From Flavobacteriaceae bacterium (GTDB lineage: Bacteria > Bacteroidota > Bacteroidia > Flavobacteriales > Flavobacteriaceae), in assembly GCA_013001285.1 (NCBI GenBank), contig JABDMU010000034.1, positions 1 through 64,000 on the forward strand: a stretch of 64,000 nt of DNA, read 5' to 3'. The stretch's first letter is position 1. The number at the start of each line of letters is the position of its first letter. The translations under genes and the position numbers were made by a program. Positions 1-9,474 of this stretch are shown here, piece by piece. Under the pieces are notes generated by a model. The model did not search any database. It worked only from the letters and a program-made list of their open reading frames with translations, and was not told where the DNA came from.

Positions 1-450
1 AAACTCATACCCGCCGATTTTATTGGTTTTACCCAGTCGTTGCATAAGAACAAAGATCATCAAGATAAGTTAATGTCTAATTTCTTTGCACAAACAGAAG
101 CATTACTAAAAGGGAAATCAATTGATGAAGTTGAATCGGAACTTATGAGTTTGGCAGATGAAGACCGTAATAAATTAAAGCCTTTTAAAGTGTTTTCCGG
201 GAATCGTCCAACCAATACCATTCTTATTAAATCCCTCACTCCAGAAAGCTTAGGGAAGCTCATAGCGCTTTATGAGCATAAGATCTTTGTGCAGGGCGTC
301 ATTTGGAATATATTCAGCTTTGATCAATTTGGTGTCGAACTCGGAAAGCAATTGGCTGGAAAAATATTGAAAGATTTTAATCAAAATGTTGATGAAAATC
401 ATGACCCTTCTACCTCAAATCTTATTGAATATTACAAAAATTTAACATAA
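1..450 (+). CDS. pgi: Glucose-6-phosphate isomerase, C-terminal part
   Basis: The frame is open from the first base and ends at a TAA, giving about 149 codons. Pgi interconverts glucose-6-phosphate and fructose-6-phosphate in the cytosol. The fragment shows the family blocks ADFIGFTQS and [14 protein letters not shown], and the second PGI signature [13 protein letters not shown], which contains the conserved active-site lysine. The N-terminal three quarters lie outside the window, so an ATG or TTG inside this stretch should not be taken as the start. There is no strong terminator in the 160 bases before the next gene. Confidence 0.95.
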   Translation, partial: KLIPADFIGFTQSLHKNKDHQDKLMSNFFAQTEALLKGKSIDEVESELMSLADEDRNKLKPFKVFSGNRPTNTILIKSLTPESLGKLIALYEHKIFVQGVIWNIFSFDQFGVELGKQLAGKILKDFNQNVDENHDPSTSNLIEYYKNLT

Positions 451-573
451 GCTTTGTTAAAAACTCTGTTTATAGTTTTATTTGCTCTAAAATTGATAAG
501 TACGATAATAATACTAACTTCAAATGTTGAAAATTTCTTAATGATATCTTAATAATTTGTAAGATTTTATACT

Positions 574-581
574 TAATTTTG
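574..581 (+). promoter_or_regulatory. -7 promoter box of the first TonB-dependent receptor gene
   Basis: TAATTTTG matches the Bacteroidota sigma-factor -7 consensus TAnnTTTG and lies 29 bases before the ATG at 611. A TTTG at 556-559 is a -33 candidate, but its 14-base spacing is shorter than usual. Confidence 0.55.
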
Positions 582-610
582 CGACAAATTAAAAACCAAT
601 TTAATTTCAT

Positions 611-3319
611 ATGAAAAAAACTACTCAATTTTTGTTATTGTCAGCAGCGTTGTTATTCTCTGTTGTAACAATGGCACAAAGCACTATTACCGGGACGGTA
701 GTAGGTTCAGACCTTAATGCTCCACTACCTGGAGCCAACGTCATTGAAAAAGGCACCAAAAACGGTACTACGACTGACTTTGACGGAAAATTTACTTTAA
801 AAACCGATGCTGCTTCAGGACAAGTGGTTATTTCATTTGTAGGTTATGAAAAAATGACAATGGCCTTCAACGGGAATACTGATCTTGGAACGATTACAAT
901 TTCACCAGACAATACACTTGATGAGGTTGTTATTACTGGAACAGGGATTATCGATTTAGCTGAAGATAGACAAACCCCAGTTGCGGTGTCTACCATTAAG
1001 GCTGCAGAGATTCAAAAGAAAATTGGAGCTCAGGACATTACAACAGCACTAGTTAATACACCTTCCGTTTATGTTGCCGGTTTATCTGGAGGTTTTGGTG
1101 ATTCTAGAATCGCTGTTCGTGGATTTGAACAGGATAACACAGCTTTTCTTCTCAACGGACAACCAATTAACAGTATGGAAGATGGAAGAATGTTTTGGTC
1201 TAACTGGTCAGGAATGAATGATGTTGCTAGCGCTATTCAAATTCAAAGAGGACTTGGGTCTTCAAAACTTGCAATTTCATCTGTTGGTGGTACGGTTAAC
1301 TTTGTAACTAAAAGTACTGATCGTAGAGAAGGCGGTTTTGTTTATGCAGGTATTGCAAATGACGACTACCTTAAAACAACTTACTCTTACAGTACAGGAA
1401 GGAATGATAAAGGTTGGGGAACAAGCTTTATGTTGTCTCACTGGCAAGGTGATGGTTACAACGAAGGGACTTTTGGTCAAGGGCAAACCTATTTCTTCTC
1501 AGTTGGATATACACCAAATGACAAGCATAACCTCAACTTTTTGATCACAGGTGCACCTCAATGGCATGACCAGAATTTTTCAAAAAGTATTCAAACATAC
1601 TTAGATAGAGGATTGCGTTATAACAATAACTGGGGTATGTATGGTAATCAGTATCTTACTGAAAGAAGAAACTTCTATCATAAGCCAGTAGCAAACTTGA
1701 ACTGGGATTTTAACGTTAATGAAACTACCAACCTTTCCACTGTGCTTTATGCTTCTTGGGGACGTGGTGGTGGAACCGGTAACCGTGGTAATAGAATCAG
1801 AACTGCAGAAGGACGAATTGATTATAATGCTATTTATGCATATAACGAATCAGTTCCAGGAGGTACTGGAGGATATTTCACCGCAGGAGGTGGATATGTG
1901 ACGCGTTCGTCAATGAACTTACATAGCTGGTATGGTCTAGTATCTAACCTAGAAAAGAAATTAGGCGAAAATGTAACTTTAAATGTTGGTTTCGATTTAA
2001 GAACTTACTATGGTGAACACTTTAGAATTGTTGAAAACTTCCACGGCCTTAATTCATGGCAAGAGAACATTCGATTAAGAGATCAAAATAATGACCATCA
2101 AACATATGGATCATTTGGGACTTATAAGAATGTGATCACAATGAGAGATATGGCTGCCAATCCATGGACCGTTTTATTTGCAAAATTCGATGAAGATGAG
2201 AAAATTGCTTACAGTAATGATGAGCGCATTTCTTATGGAGGATTTTTTGCTCAAATGGAATATGCTAAAGACGATGTATCTGTATTCTTCCAAGGAGCAG
2301 CTTCTAATCAATGGCACCAAAGATTTGATTATTACCAATATGCTGATCAAGCCTTGATTGATGGTACTTCATCTCAAAACGTTGATAATGATAATGATGG
2401 TAACCCTGACCCACTTCCAGCTGGAATTGAGCCTGGGGTAAATTCTGAAAAAATATCAAATTTTGGATTTAATGTAAAAGGTGGTGGTAGCTATACCATA
2501 AATGAGGATAATAAAGTGTATGTAAATGCTGGTTACTATTCTCGTCAACCTTATCATGATAATATTTACTTGAACTTTACGAACCAAGTTAATCCTTTAA
2601 CTGAAAACGAAAAGATCTTAGGTCTTGAAGCAGGTTATTCCTTCAAAAGCCAATTCTTTTCGGCTAATTTGAATTTATACAGAACATCATGGAAAGATCG
2701 TGTTGTTACATCTTCAAGTGTTGTAGATGATCAACTTCAGTTCTCAACTAATTTTGGTGTTGAACAAGTACATCAAGGTATTGAATTGGATTTTACATCT
2801 AAGCCCTTACCTCAATTACGAATTAATGGATTTTTATCTATTGGAGATTGGGTATTTAAAGGAGAAGGAGTCACTCAGATTACTGACGAAGAGCAAAACG
2901 TGATAAGCACTGATGAAACTGATTTTGATGGTGGAAAAGTTGGTGATGCTGCACAATTTACCGCTGGTATTGGTACTGATGTTCAAATCTGTGAAAACTT
3001 TTCTTGGGATGCTGATTACAGATTCTATGATAACTTATATGCAGATGTAGGGGCAGTAAAAGAAAATCTTGAATTACCTTCTTATGGTGTTGCAGATACT
3101 GGATTATCTTATAAAATGCTACTTGGAAGAGATAAAATGAAATCTTTAAGCATAAGAGCTAATATCAATAATGTATTTGATAATGAGTACATTTCAGAAT
3201 TAAGAACAAATATTGCTGCTGAAGCAGGGGACGATACTTACGAAGGTATCAATACAGCTAACCAAGGGTATTTCGGATTAGGAAGAACTTGGAACCTCGG
3301 ATTAAGATATAAGTTTTAA
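611..3319 (+). CDS. TonB-dependent receptor with N-terminal carboxypeptidase-regulatory domain
   Basis: This 902-residue outer-membrane receptor is predicted to import a ligand using TonB and the proton-motive force. A signal peptide (residues 1-23, ending TMAQ) is followed by a carboxypeptidase-regulatory-like domain (about 25-100, with GxVV, GANV and SFVGYE). Next come a plug domain (about 120-235, with IAVRGFEQDNTAFLLNGQ and ending GGTVNFVTKS) and a long beta-barrel finishing in the aromatic C-terminus LRYKF. The length and the absence of a neighbouring SusD gene argue against a SusC polysaccharide transporter. The ligand cannot be read from sequence. The gene is monocistronic, with its own -7 box and a strong terminator at 3343-3374. 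Confidence 0.93.
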   Translation: MKKTTQFLLLSAALLFSVVTMAQSTITGTVVGSDLNAPLPGANVIEKGTKNGTTTDFDGKFTLKTDAASGQVVISFVGYEKMTMAFNGNTDLGTITISPDNTLDEVVITGTGIIDLAEDRQTPVAVSTIKAAEIQKKIGAQDITTALVNTPSVYVAGLSGGFGDSRIAVRGFEQDNTAFLLNGQPINSMEDGRMFWSNWSGMNDVASAIQIQRGLGSSKLAISSVGGTVNFVTKSTDRREGGFVYAGIANDDYLKTTYSYSTGRNDKGWGTSFMLSHWQGDGYNEGTFGQGQTYFFSVGYTPNDKHNLNFLITGAPQWHDQNFSKSIQTYLDRGLRYNNNWGMYGNQYLTERRNFYHKPVANLNWDFNVNETTNLSTVLYASWGRGGGTGNRGNRIRTAEGRIDYNAIYAYNESVPGGTGGYFTAGGGYVTRSSMNLHSWYGLVSNLEKKLGENVTLNVGFDLRTYYGEHFRIVENFHGLNSWQENIRLRDQNNDHQTYGSFGTYKNVITMRDMAANPWTVLFAKFDEDEKIAYSNDERISYGGFFAQMEYAKDDVSVFFQGAASNQWHQRFDYYQYADQALIDGTSSQNVDNDNDGNPDPLPAGIEPGVNSEKISNFGFNVKGGGSYTINEDNKVYVNAGYYSRQPYHDNIYLNFTNQVNPLTENEKILGLEAGYSFKSQFFSANLNLYRTSWKDRVVTSSSVVDDQLQFSTNFGVEQVHQGIELDFTSKPLPQLRINGFLSIGDWVFKGEGVTQITDEEQNVISTDETDFDGGKVGDAAQFTAGIGTDVQICENFSWDADYRFYDNLYADVGAVKENLELPSYGVADTGLSYKMLLGRDKMKSLSIRANINNVFDNEYISELRTNIAAEAGDDTYEGINTANQGYFGLGRTWNLGLRYKF

Positions 3320-3342
3320 TCTACCATATCTTTATTACCATT

Positions 3343-3374
3343 AAAACCTTCTCATTTTTGAGAAGGTTTTTTTA
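3343..3374 (+). terminator. Rho-independent terminator after the first receptor gene
   Basis: A perfect 12-bp stem (3343-3354 with 3359-3370, core CCTTCTCA/TGAGAAGG) and a 4-base loop are followed by a T run. Confidence 0.9.
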
Positions 3375-3388
3375 TAACTTGAATTTAG

Positions 3389-3396
3389 TACATTTG
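3389..3396 (+). promoter_or_regulatory. -7 promoter box before the four-helix membrane gene
   Basis: TACATTTG matches TAnnTTTG and ends 23 bases before the ATG at 3420. No convincing -33 TTG is seen at the usual distance. Confidence 0.55.
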
Positions 3397-3419
3397 TTTA
3401 AAACCAACTTAAAAGTAAT

Positions 3420-3857
3420 ATGTACGACGCACTTAAAAATTTACATTCCTATTGGGCCTATTTTGTATTATTGATGCTTATTGTGGCAGTAGTCAATGCC
3501 ATTATTGGACGTACTTCTAAGAAGGAGTATACTCAGCAAGCTTTTCGAATTGCTTTATTTACTTTAATCGTTGCACATATGCAATTGCTTATTGGACTTA
3601 TCCTTTATTTCATTTCACCAATGTTTGATCTTTGGGACAGTTTAGGTGGCGAGGTCATGAAAGATAGTTTGGCAAGACTCTATTTGGTTGAACATCCACT
3701 AACCAATATTATCGCAATTGTATTGATCACGATTGGCTTTTCTAAAGCTAAAAAGAAGTTTGAATCTGCCTCTAAATATAAAACGATACTTATTTTTTAT
3801 TCAATCGCACTTATTCTCCTGCTTTCAAGGATACCTTGGGATGCATGGCCTAGATAA
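3420..3857 (+). CDS. Four-helix membrane protein, possible cytochrome b-like
   Basis: This 145-residue protein has four predicted membrane helices (about 13-30, 42-65, 95-112, 122-140). Histidines sit near the helices (LHSYWAYF, VAHMQLLIG, VEHPLTN), in the style of small haem-binding cytochrome b proteins. Bacteroidota homologues are, as far as I recall, often labelled 'cytochrome B', but haem binding is not proven by sequence. The gene stands alone between two terminators. The product is conserved-looking, and its function is inferred only weakly. Confidence 0.7.
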   Translation: MYDALKNLHSYWAYFVLLMLIVAVVNAIIGRTSKKEYTQQAFRIALFTLIVAHMQLLIGLILYFISPMFDLWDSLGGEVMKDSLARLYLVEHPLTNIIAIVLITIGFSKAKKKFESASKYKTILIFYSIALILLLSRIPWDAWPR

Positions 3858-3863
3858 AAAAAG

Positions 3864-3890
3864 AGCGACTATTTTAGTCGCTATTTTTTA
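3864..3890. terminator. Bidirectional terminator between convergent genes
   Basis: The 8-bp stem AGCGACTA/TAGTCGCT (3864-3871, 3875-3882) has a 3-base loop. It is flanked by an A run on the left and a T run on the right, so it can serve the 3420-3857 gene and the convergent 3912-4967 gene. Confidence 0.85.
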
Positions 3891-3911
3891 TTCGTTTATA
3901 ATAAATAGGTG

Positions 3912-4967
3912 TTATTCAATGACCTCTTTAATTAAAGTAACATAAACAGGAAAGTGATCACTAAATCCATTAGTGAATCCCCCATCTGCGAAACTCCTAA
4001 GGGGATAACCCTTCCATCGTCCTTTTTTATTGGTCAAATAATTTTTATTAAAGATCCCTGCCTTGTAAAAGCGAAATGAAGAGTAATCCTTTTCTAATAA
4101 TGGTTGGGTAAACATGATTTGATCAAACAAACTCCAGCTATCTCTATAGGCATTACTTCCTATGCCTTTCTTTGCTAAATTTTCCATTGGATTATAGATG
4201 CCCTTTAATACAACCTCATCACGGTCACTCTTCGCATTTAAAATATCTTTCACACTAGCATTGGTTGGATCATCGTTTAAATCTCCCATCGTGAAGATCT
4301 TCGCATAGGGATCAATAGCTTGAAGCGAATCTATTAAGCGTTTATTAAGTTTGGCAGCAGCAACACGTTTTGAACGGCTGCGCGCTTCACCACCACTTCG
4401 TGAAGGCCAGTGATTCACTATGAAATGTACGAGATCACCATCTAAATTTCCGCTTACTAGAAGCTGGTCTCTCGTATAAACACGCTTTCTTGAGACATCA
4501 TCATAAATGATCAATTCATGACTACTCTTGCTCAAAGGCACAAATAGCGCCTTTTGATACATTAAGGCAACATCAATACCACGAAGATCAGGAGATTCAA
4601 AATGAACAATGCCATAATCCTTACCAATTAAAGCAGGATCATTGGCTACATCTTCTAATACTGCTCGGTTCTCGATCTCTGAAACACCAATGACCGCAGG
4701 CGAATTGTTGCTGATATCAGCTCCAATTTCAGAAATGACACGAGCCATATTTCGAACCTTTTTTTCATAAACACCTTTTCGATTGAAATCCATTTCCATG
4801 ATCGGACTCGCTTCATCAAATTTATTAGGATCGTTGATGGTGTCAAACAAATTTTCTAAATTGTAGAAGGCTACTGTATGAATTTTAAATTTGCGTTTAT
4901 CTTGTGCATTTACGGTTATAATAAATAGCAGACAAAGCGCTGAAAGACAAAATTTTAAGGTTCTCAT
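3912..4967 (-). CDS. Secreted endonuclease/exonuclease/phosphatase (EEP) family enzyme
   Basis: This 351-residue metal-dependent phosphodiesterase of the EEP (DNase I-like) fold has a signal peptide (1-22, ending VNAQ), so it acts outside the cytoplasm. The fold's motifs appear in order: FYNLENLFD, the metal-binding glutamate in VSEIENR, NHWPSRSGG, GDLNDDP and the catalytic SDHFPV near the C-terminus. The substrate could be nucleic acid or another phosphodiester. It is transcribed away from the second receptor gene (5107) across a shared 139-base promoter region. A paralogue without a signal peptide is at 21156-22124. Confidence 0.9.
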   Translation of the reverse strand: MRTLKFCLSALCLLFIITVNAQDKRKFKIHTVAFYNLENLFDTINDPNKFDEASPIMEMDFNRKGVYEKKVRNMARVISEIGADISNNSPAVIGVSEIENRAVLEDVANDPALIGKDYGIVHFESPDLRGIDVALMYQKALFVPLSKSSHELIIYDDVSRKRVYTRDQLLVSGNLDGDLVHFIVNHWPSRSGGEARSRSKRVAAAKLNKRLIDSLQAIDPYAKIFTMGDLNDDPTNASVKDILNAKSDRDEVVLKGIYNPMENLAKKGIGSNAYRDSWSLFDQIMFTQPLLEKDYSSFRFYKAGIFNKNYLTNKKGRWKGYPLRSFADGGFTNGFSDHFPVYVTLIKEVIE

Positions 4968-5013
4968 TTATAGTGATATTATGTTTCTGTAAATCTATAA
5001 TCAAATCTTAAGC

Positions 5014-5021
5014 CAAAAGTA
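5014..5021 (-). promoter_or_regulatory. -7 promoter box of the secreted EEP gene
   Basis: On the minus strand the box reads TACTTTTG (TAnnTTTG), 46 bases upstream of the ATG at 4967. It lies only 20 bases from the divergent receptor promoter at 5042-5049, so the two polymerase sites overlap. Confidence 0.5.
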
Positions 5022-5041
5022 AATATTAATAATAAATAACG

Positions 5042-5049
5042 TAAATTTG
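5042..5049 (+). promoter_or_regulatory. -7 promoter box of the second TonB-dependent receptor gene
   Basis: TAAATTTG matches TAnnTTTG and leaves a 57-base A-rich leader before the ATG at 5107. A -33 TTG is not evident. Confidence 0.55.
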
Positions 5050-5106
5050 CGAGCCTTAAATCTTTATTTTTTAACCTAAAAAGAAGTAATAACTATAAAT
5101 TCAAGT

Positions 5107-7947
5107 ATGAAAAAAAGATTATTGATTTTTTTATTGGGGATATTTTCAATTTTTTCGGCTTTTTCTCAACAAACTGTAATCACAGGAAGTGTAAAAGATG
5201 CCATTTCTAATCAACCTATTTCCAATGTAACAATCACTATTGAGGAAACACAGCAAACAGTCTTAACAGATGATTTAGGGGTATTTAGTTTTTCAACAGA
5301 TGTACCTTTAGGCGAACAAGTATTACGTGTTTCAAAAGTAGGATATTTGGTAAAAAGATATCCAATTGTAGTTAATGAAGGGCAAACAGTAAATATTACT
5401 GATATGACTCTGGAAGTCGATCCTAATGAAACTGCAAATTCATTTGTTATCTCTTTATCGGATGATGAACTTAATGGCGATGACGATGGATTCACTGACA
5501 ACATATCAGGACTCTTACAATCGTCACGAGATGTGTTCTTAAACGCTGCAGCCTTTGATTTTAGCTCAACATTTTTTAGACCTAGAGGTTTAGATAACTC
5601 AAGTGGAAAGCTATTGATCAATGGGATTGAAATGAACAAACAATTTAACGGCAGACCGCAATGGGCAAACTGGGGTGGTCTAAACGACGTTCAAAGAAAC
5701 CAAGAATTCTCAATGGGAATGTCGCCAAACGACAATACTTTTGGGGATCTGGCAGGATCAACTAACATCATCATGAGAGCTTCAAAATATCGTGAAGGCG
5801 GTCGTGTTTCATTTGCATCTGCAAACAGAAGTTATCAAGGACGTATCATGGCAAGTTACAGCTCTGGATTAAAATCGGGTGGCTGGTCTTATTCTATTTT
5901 AGCATCAAGACGATTTGGTGATGAAGGTTTTATAGATGGTACATTATACGATTCGAATTCTTTTTTCGCCTCGGTTGAAAAGCAATTGAGTGAAGACCAT
6001 AGTTTGAACTTTACCGGAATATATGCTCAAAACAGAAGAGGGCGTTCAACTGCTATAACGGATGAGGTTTACCGATTAAAAGGTAGAGAATACAACCCGT
6101 TTTGGGGAACCCAAGATGGCGAGATCAGAAACTCTAGAACGCGTGAGATTGAAGAACCTATATTAATGTTAAACCACTTCTGGTCACTTTCAGAAAAATC
6201 AACATTAAACACAAACGTTGCTTATCAATTTGGTAAAATTGGAAATAGCAGAATTGATAACGGTGGTACACAGCTTGAATTCGGACCAGGGGGAGAAGCT
6301 TTTTATACAGGTGGAGCCCGTAATCCTGACCCTGCATATTATCAAAATTTGCCGAGTTATCATTTACGTTTCGACAACCCGACAGCTTACGATTTTCAAA
6401 ATGCATTTGTACATGAGCAGGAATTTAGAAATGATGGTCAATTAGATTGGTCACCGCTCTACGAAGCGAATGCACGAGCAGGAAAGAATTCAACATATAT
6501 CATTCAAGAAGATCGAAATGATGACACACAGCTCTCTATTAGTTCAATATTTAATACAGAGATCAATGATAACATCAATTTAAACGCCTCTTTGAATTAT
6601 CGTAAATTGAATAGTGAAAACTTCGCTAGCGTTAAGGATCTATTGGGAGGAACAGGATATTTAGATGTCGATTCTTTTGCGGAAGAAGACCCACAATCAT
6701 CTACGGTACTCACAGATATCGCTCAAAGTGATGTCAATAATCCAAATAGAATTGTAACTGAAGGCGATCGCTACAAATACAATTTTGAGATCGATGCAAA
6801 TGTCATAAATGGCTTTGCTCAAGCACAATTTAAATACAGCAAAGTAGACTTTTACGTTGCTGCAAATGTTGGTAAAACTTCGTATCAGAGAAATGGCTTA
6901 TTTGAAAACGGTTATTACCTAGGCAATGCATCATTTGGAAAAAGTAAAAAACTTGATTTCACAACTTATGGTGTGAAAGGAGGATTGACCTATAAAATTT
7001 CTGGGCGCCACCTTATTGATCTTAATGGAAGTTATTTCACTAAAGCACCAACCATTAGAAATTCATTTAGTAATTCTAGACAAAATAATAACGTCGTTAG
7101 TGGGCTGACAGAGGAAACTGTCAATTCAATTGATGCCAGTTACATTTATAGATCTTCATTGGTTAAAGCCAGACTTACCGGATTCTATACAAATTTTTCT
7201 GATGGAACTGATATCGGGTTTTACTTTACTGAGGATCTTGCAGGATTAGGTATTGAAGAAGATGCCTTTGTTCAAGAGGTCACGACAAATATTGAAAAGC
7301 GTCATGTAGGGGTTGAATTGGGTATAGAAGCTCAAGTTACACCAACAATAAAGTTAAAAGCGGCTGCTTCAATAGGTCAATATACGTATCAGAATAACCC
7401 AAACCTTTATTTAACAAGTGATGACTTCCCTGGAGAATTAAGATTTGGAGATGGTACAACTAACTTAAAAGATTATCACGTGGCCGGTGGTCCTGAACGC
7501 GCAATGCAATTAGGGTTTGAATACCGTGACCCTGAATTCTGGAACATTGGTATAACTACCAACTACTTTTCAAATGCGTACGTTGATGTAGGTGCTCTAG
7601 CAAGAACAGCCAATTTTGGTCTAGATTATGATAATCAACCCATAAATTCTTATGATGCTGACATAGCTAAAGACCTTCTTAAGCAAGAAGAATTTGACGA
7701 TTATGTTTTAGTTAATGTAATAGGTGGAAAATCTTGGCGAATTGGAAGCTACTTCCTTGGATTCTTTGCAACGATAAATAATGTCTTTGACCAAGAATAC
7801 AAAACTGGAGGATTTGAACAATCTCGTCTTTCAAAATACGACACCTTACTTGAGGATAAATCAAGAGAATATGGCCCTGTTTTTGGAAGCCGATATTTCT
7901 TTGGGAACGGAACAACATACTATCTTAACGTCTACCTAAGATTCTAA
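5107..7947 (+). CDS. TonB-dependent receptor with N-terminal carboxypeptidase-regulatory domain
   Basis: This 946-residue outer-membrane receptor has a signal peptide (1-21, ending AFSQ), a carboxypeptidase-regulatory-like domain (about 24-105), a plug (about 125-235, with FFRPRGLDNSSGKLLINGIEMN) and a beta-barrel ending YYLNVYLRF. It starts a two-gene operon with the DUF5689 lipoprotein gene 13 bases downstream, and is divergent from the secreted EEP enzyme. That arrangement suggests the receptor imports something bound or released at the surface by its neighbours, possibly nucleic-acid or phosphate compounds. The ligand is inference only. Confidence 0.92.
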   Translation: MKKRLLIFLLGIFSIFSAFSQQTVITGSVKDAISNQPISNVTITIEETQQTVLTDDLGVFSFSTDVPLGEQVLRVSKVGYLVKRYPIVVNEGQTVNITDMTLEVDPNETANSFVISLSDDELNGDDDGFTDNISGLLQSSRDVFLNAAAFDFSSTFFRPRGLDNSSGKLLINGIEMNKQFNGRPQWANWGGLNDVQRNQEFSMGMSPNDNTFGDLAGSTNIIMRASKYREGGRVSFASANRSYQGRIMASYSSGLKSGGWSYSILASRRFGDEGFIDGTLYDSNSFFASVEKQLSEDHSLNFTGIYAQNRRGRSTAITDEVYRLKGREYNPFWGTQDGEIRNSRTREIEEPILMLNHFWSLSEKSTLNTNVAYQFGKIGNSRIDNGGTQLEFGPGGEAFYTGGARNPDPAYYQNLPSYHLRFDNPTAYDFQNAFVHEQEFRNDGQLDWSPLYEANARAGKNSTYIIQEDRNDDTQLSISSIFNTEINDNINLNASLNYRKLNSENFASVKDLLGGTGYLDVDSFAEEDPQSSTVLTDIAQSDVNNPNRIVTEGDRYKYNFEIDANVINGFAQAQFKYSKVDFYVAANVGKTSYQRNGLFENGYYLGNASFGKSKKLDFTTYGVKGGLTYKISGRHLIDLNGSYFTKAPTIRNSFSNSRQNNNVVSGLTEETVNSIDASYIYRSSLVKARLTGFYTNFSDGTDIGFYFTEDLAGLGIEEDAFVQEVTTNIEKRHVGVELGIEAQVTPTIKLKAAASIGQYTYQNNPNLYLTSDDFPGELRFGDGTTNLKDYHVAGGPERAMQLGFEYRDPEFWNIGITTNYFSNAYVDVGALARTANFGLDYDNQPINSYDADIAKDLLKQEEFDDYVLVNVIGGKSWRIGSYFLGFFATINNVFDQEYKTGGFEQSRLSKYDTLLEDKSREYGPVFGSRYFFGNGTTYYLNVYLRF

Positions 7948-7960
7948 AAAAAAAATCAAA

Positions 7961-9406
7961 ATGAAAAAAAATAAATATTTCAGAATAATGAAAGCAATAC
8001 AATTAAAAAATTTAGTAACCATCCTACTAACTTTAGTAGTGATCACGTCATGTGTTCAAGATGACGACTTTAAAACGCCTAACCTTACTATTACAGAACC
8101 TGTTTTAAGTGGTCCAGTGATAACTATTGATGCTATTGCAGGCTTTTTAGCACAAGAACAAGATAATGGCAGTGGCGCTGTAGATTATACAGATGAGGAA
8201 ACTACCTTTACCTTTGACGAAACAAATAGCTATGTTGAAGGGTATGTCATATCTAGTGATGAAGCAGGAAACTTTTTCGAAGAGCTTCTTGTTCAAGATA
8301 AAAGTGAGAACCCAACTATAGGAATGAAAGTTCCTGTTAATGTAAATCCTTTATATACGCGCTATGATATGGGAAGAAAAATCTACATCAAATTAGATGG
8401 TCTTTCTATAGGAATAACCAATGGCGTTTTAACGCTTGGATTCCTGAATGGAAACGAAGTTGATCAAATTCCTGCACCTCAGGAAGAAGATTATATATTG
8501 AGGTCTTCAGAACAAGCTACTTTGGTACCACTTCCTATTACTTTCCAAGGACTTGAAGATAGCATGACCAATTTATATGTGACACTTCAGGATGTTCAAT
8601 TTCAACGTAATCAGGTATTGATAGATAATCCTTTAACTTTTGCAGCTGAACCATTAGATGAGTTCGATGGTGAGCGTATATTAGAAGATTGTAGTAATGG
8701 CTCTAGCGTAATTTTTAGCACGAGCACATTTTCAGATTTTAAAGGATTACATCTTCCTGCTGGGCGTGGTTCTATGAATGCGATTTTATCAAAGAACTTC
8801 TTTGGCGACACCTTTAACATAGTCGTGAATTCAGCGTCTGATATTACTTTTGATAATCCAGAAAGATGTGATCCAGATTTCTTATTCTGTGAAACTGCTA
8901 GTGGTGGTGGATCGACTTTCTGGGAAGAAGATTTTGAAGGCTTTACTGGATATGCTTCAGAGGGATGGGGTAATTTTAATGTAAGCGGAGGAAGCTTACA
9001 ATGGGTTACTGGAAGTTTTTCAGGAAATGCATATGCACAGATTTCAGGGTTCAATTCTAATGAAGATCCATTCCAAGTGTGGTTAGTCACACCTACAATT
9101 AGCTTAGATGGAACAACAGGAGAAGAACTTAGCTTTGATGTTCAAACCAACTTCAACAATGGGAATATCCTTTCTGTATTCGTTTCTACAGACTATGCTG
9201 GAGATCCAACAACTGCTACCTGGGTACCTTTAGATGCTATTATTCCAGAAGGAAGTTCTAGTGGATTTGGAAGTTTTGAGGGAGTAGGGCCAATTAATAT
9301 TTCTTGCCTTGATGGCGATATTAATCTTGGGTTCTACTATGAAGGTGCTGATCCAGGACCTACAACTAGATACCATGTTGATAATATTGAAATCACAGGA
9401 AACTAA
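7961..9406 (+). CDS. DUF5689-type surface lipoprotein with jelly-roll C-terminal domain
   Basis: The product is 481 residues, or 472 if translation starts at the internal ATG at 7988, which gives a more typical signal peptide. A lipobox (VVITSC) puts the lipidated cysteine at residue 31 (22 from the second start). Residues about 50-300 look like DUF5689, a Bacteroidota domain found beside TonB receptors. Residues about 315-481 look like a choice-of-anchor J jelly-roll module (FWEEDFEGFTGY, FQVWLVTPTISLDG, RYHVDNIEITG). It has no T9SS sorting domain, so it is probably an outer-membrane lipoprotein partner of the receptor encoded just upstream. Confidence 0.8.
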   Translation: MKKNKYFRIMKAIQLKNLVTILLTLVVITSCVQDDDFKTPNLTITEPVLSGPVITIDAIAGFLAQEQDNGSGAVDYTDEETTFTFDETNSYVEGYVISSDEAGNFFEELLVQDKSENPTIGMKVPVNVNPLYTRYDMGRKIYIKLDGLSIGITNGVLTLGFLNGNEVDQIPAPQEEDYILRSSEQATLVPLPITFQGLEDSMTNLYVTLQDVQFQRNQVLIDNPLTFAAEPLDEFDGERILEDCSNGSSVIFSTSTFSDFKGLHLPAGRGSMNAILSKNFFGDTFNIVVNSASDITFDNPERCDPDFLFCETASGGGSTFWEEDFEGFTGYASEGWGNFNVSGGSLQWVTGSFSGNAYAQISGFNSNEDPFQVWLVTPTISLDGTTGEELSFDVQTNFNNGNILSVFVSTDYAGDPTTATWVPLDAIIPEGSSSGFGSFEGVGPINISCLDGDINLGFYYEGADPGPTTRYHVDNIEITGN

Positions 9407-9422
9407 TCATTATATAATGTAT

Positions 9423-9454
9423 AAAAACCACATCACGCGATGTGGTTTTTTTTT
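9423..9454 (+). terminator. Terminator of the receptor-DUF5689 operon
   Basis: The 12-bp stem (9423-9434 with 9439-9450, core CCACATC/GATGTGG) and 4-base loop are followed by a run of T. Confidence 0.9.
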
Positions 9455-9474
9455 AATCAATTGCCATTTGAACA

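Noticed and set aside
611-9406. A SusC/SusD polysaccharide-utilisation locus
   Set aside because: Neither receptor has a SusD partner, no glycan-degrading enzyme is adjacent, and the lipoprotein is DUF5689-like, not SusD.
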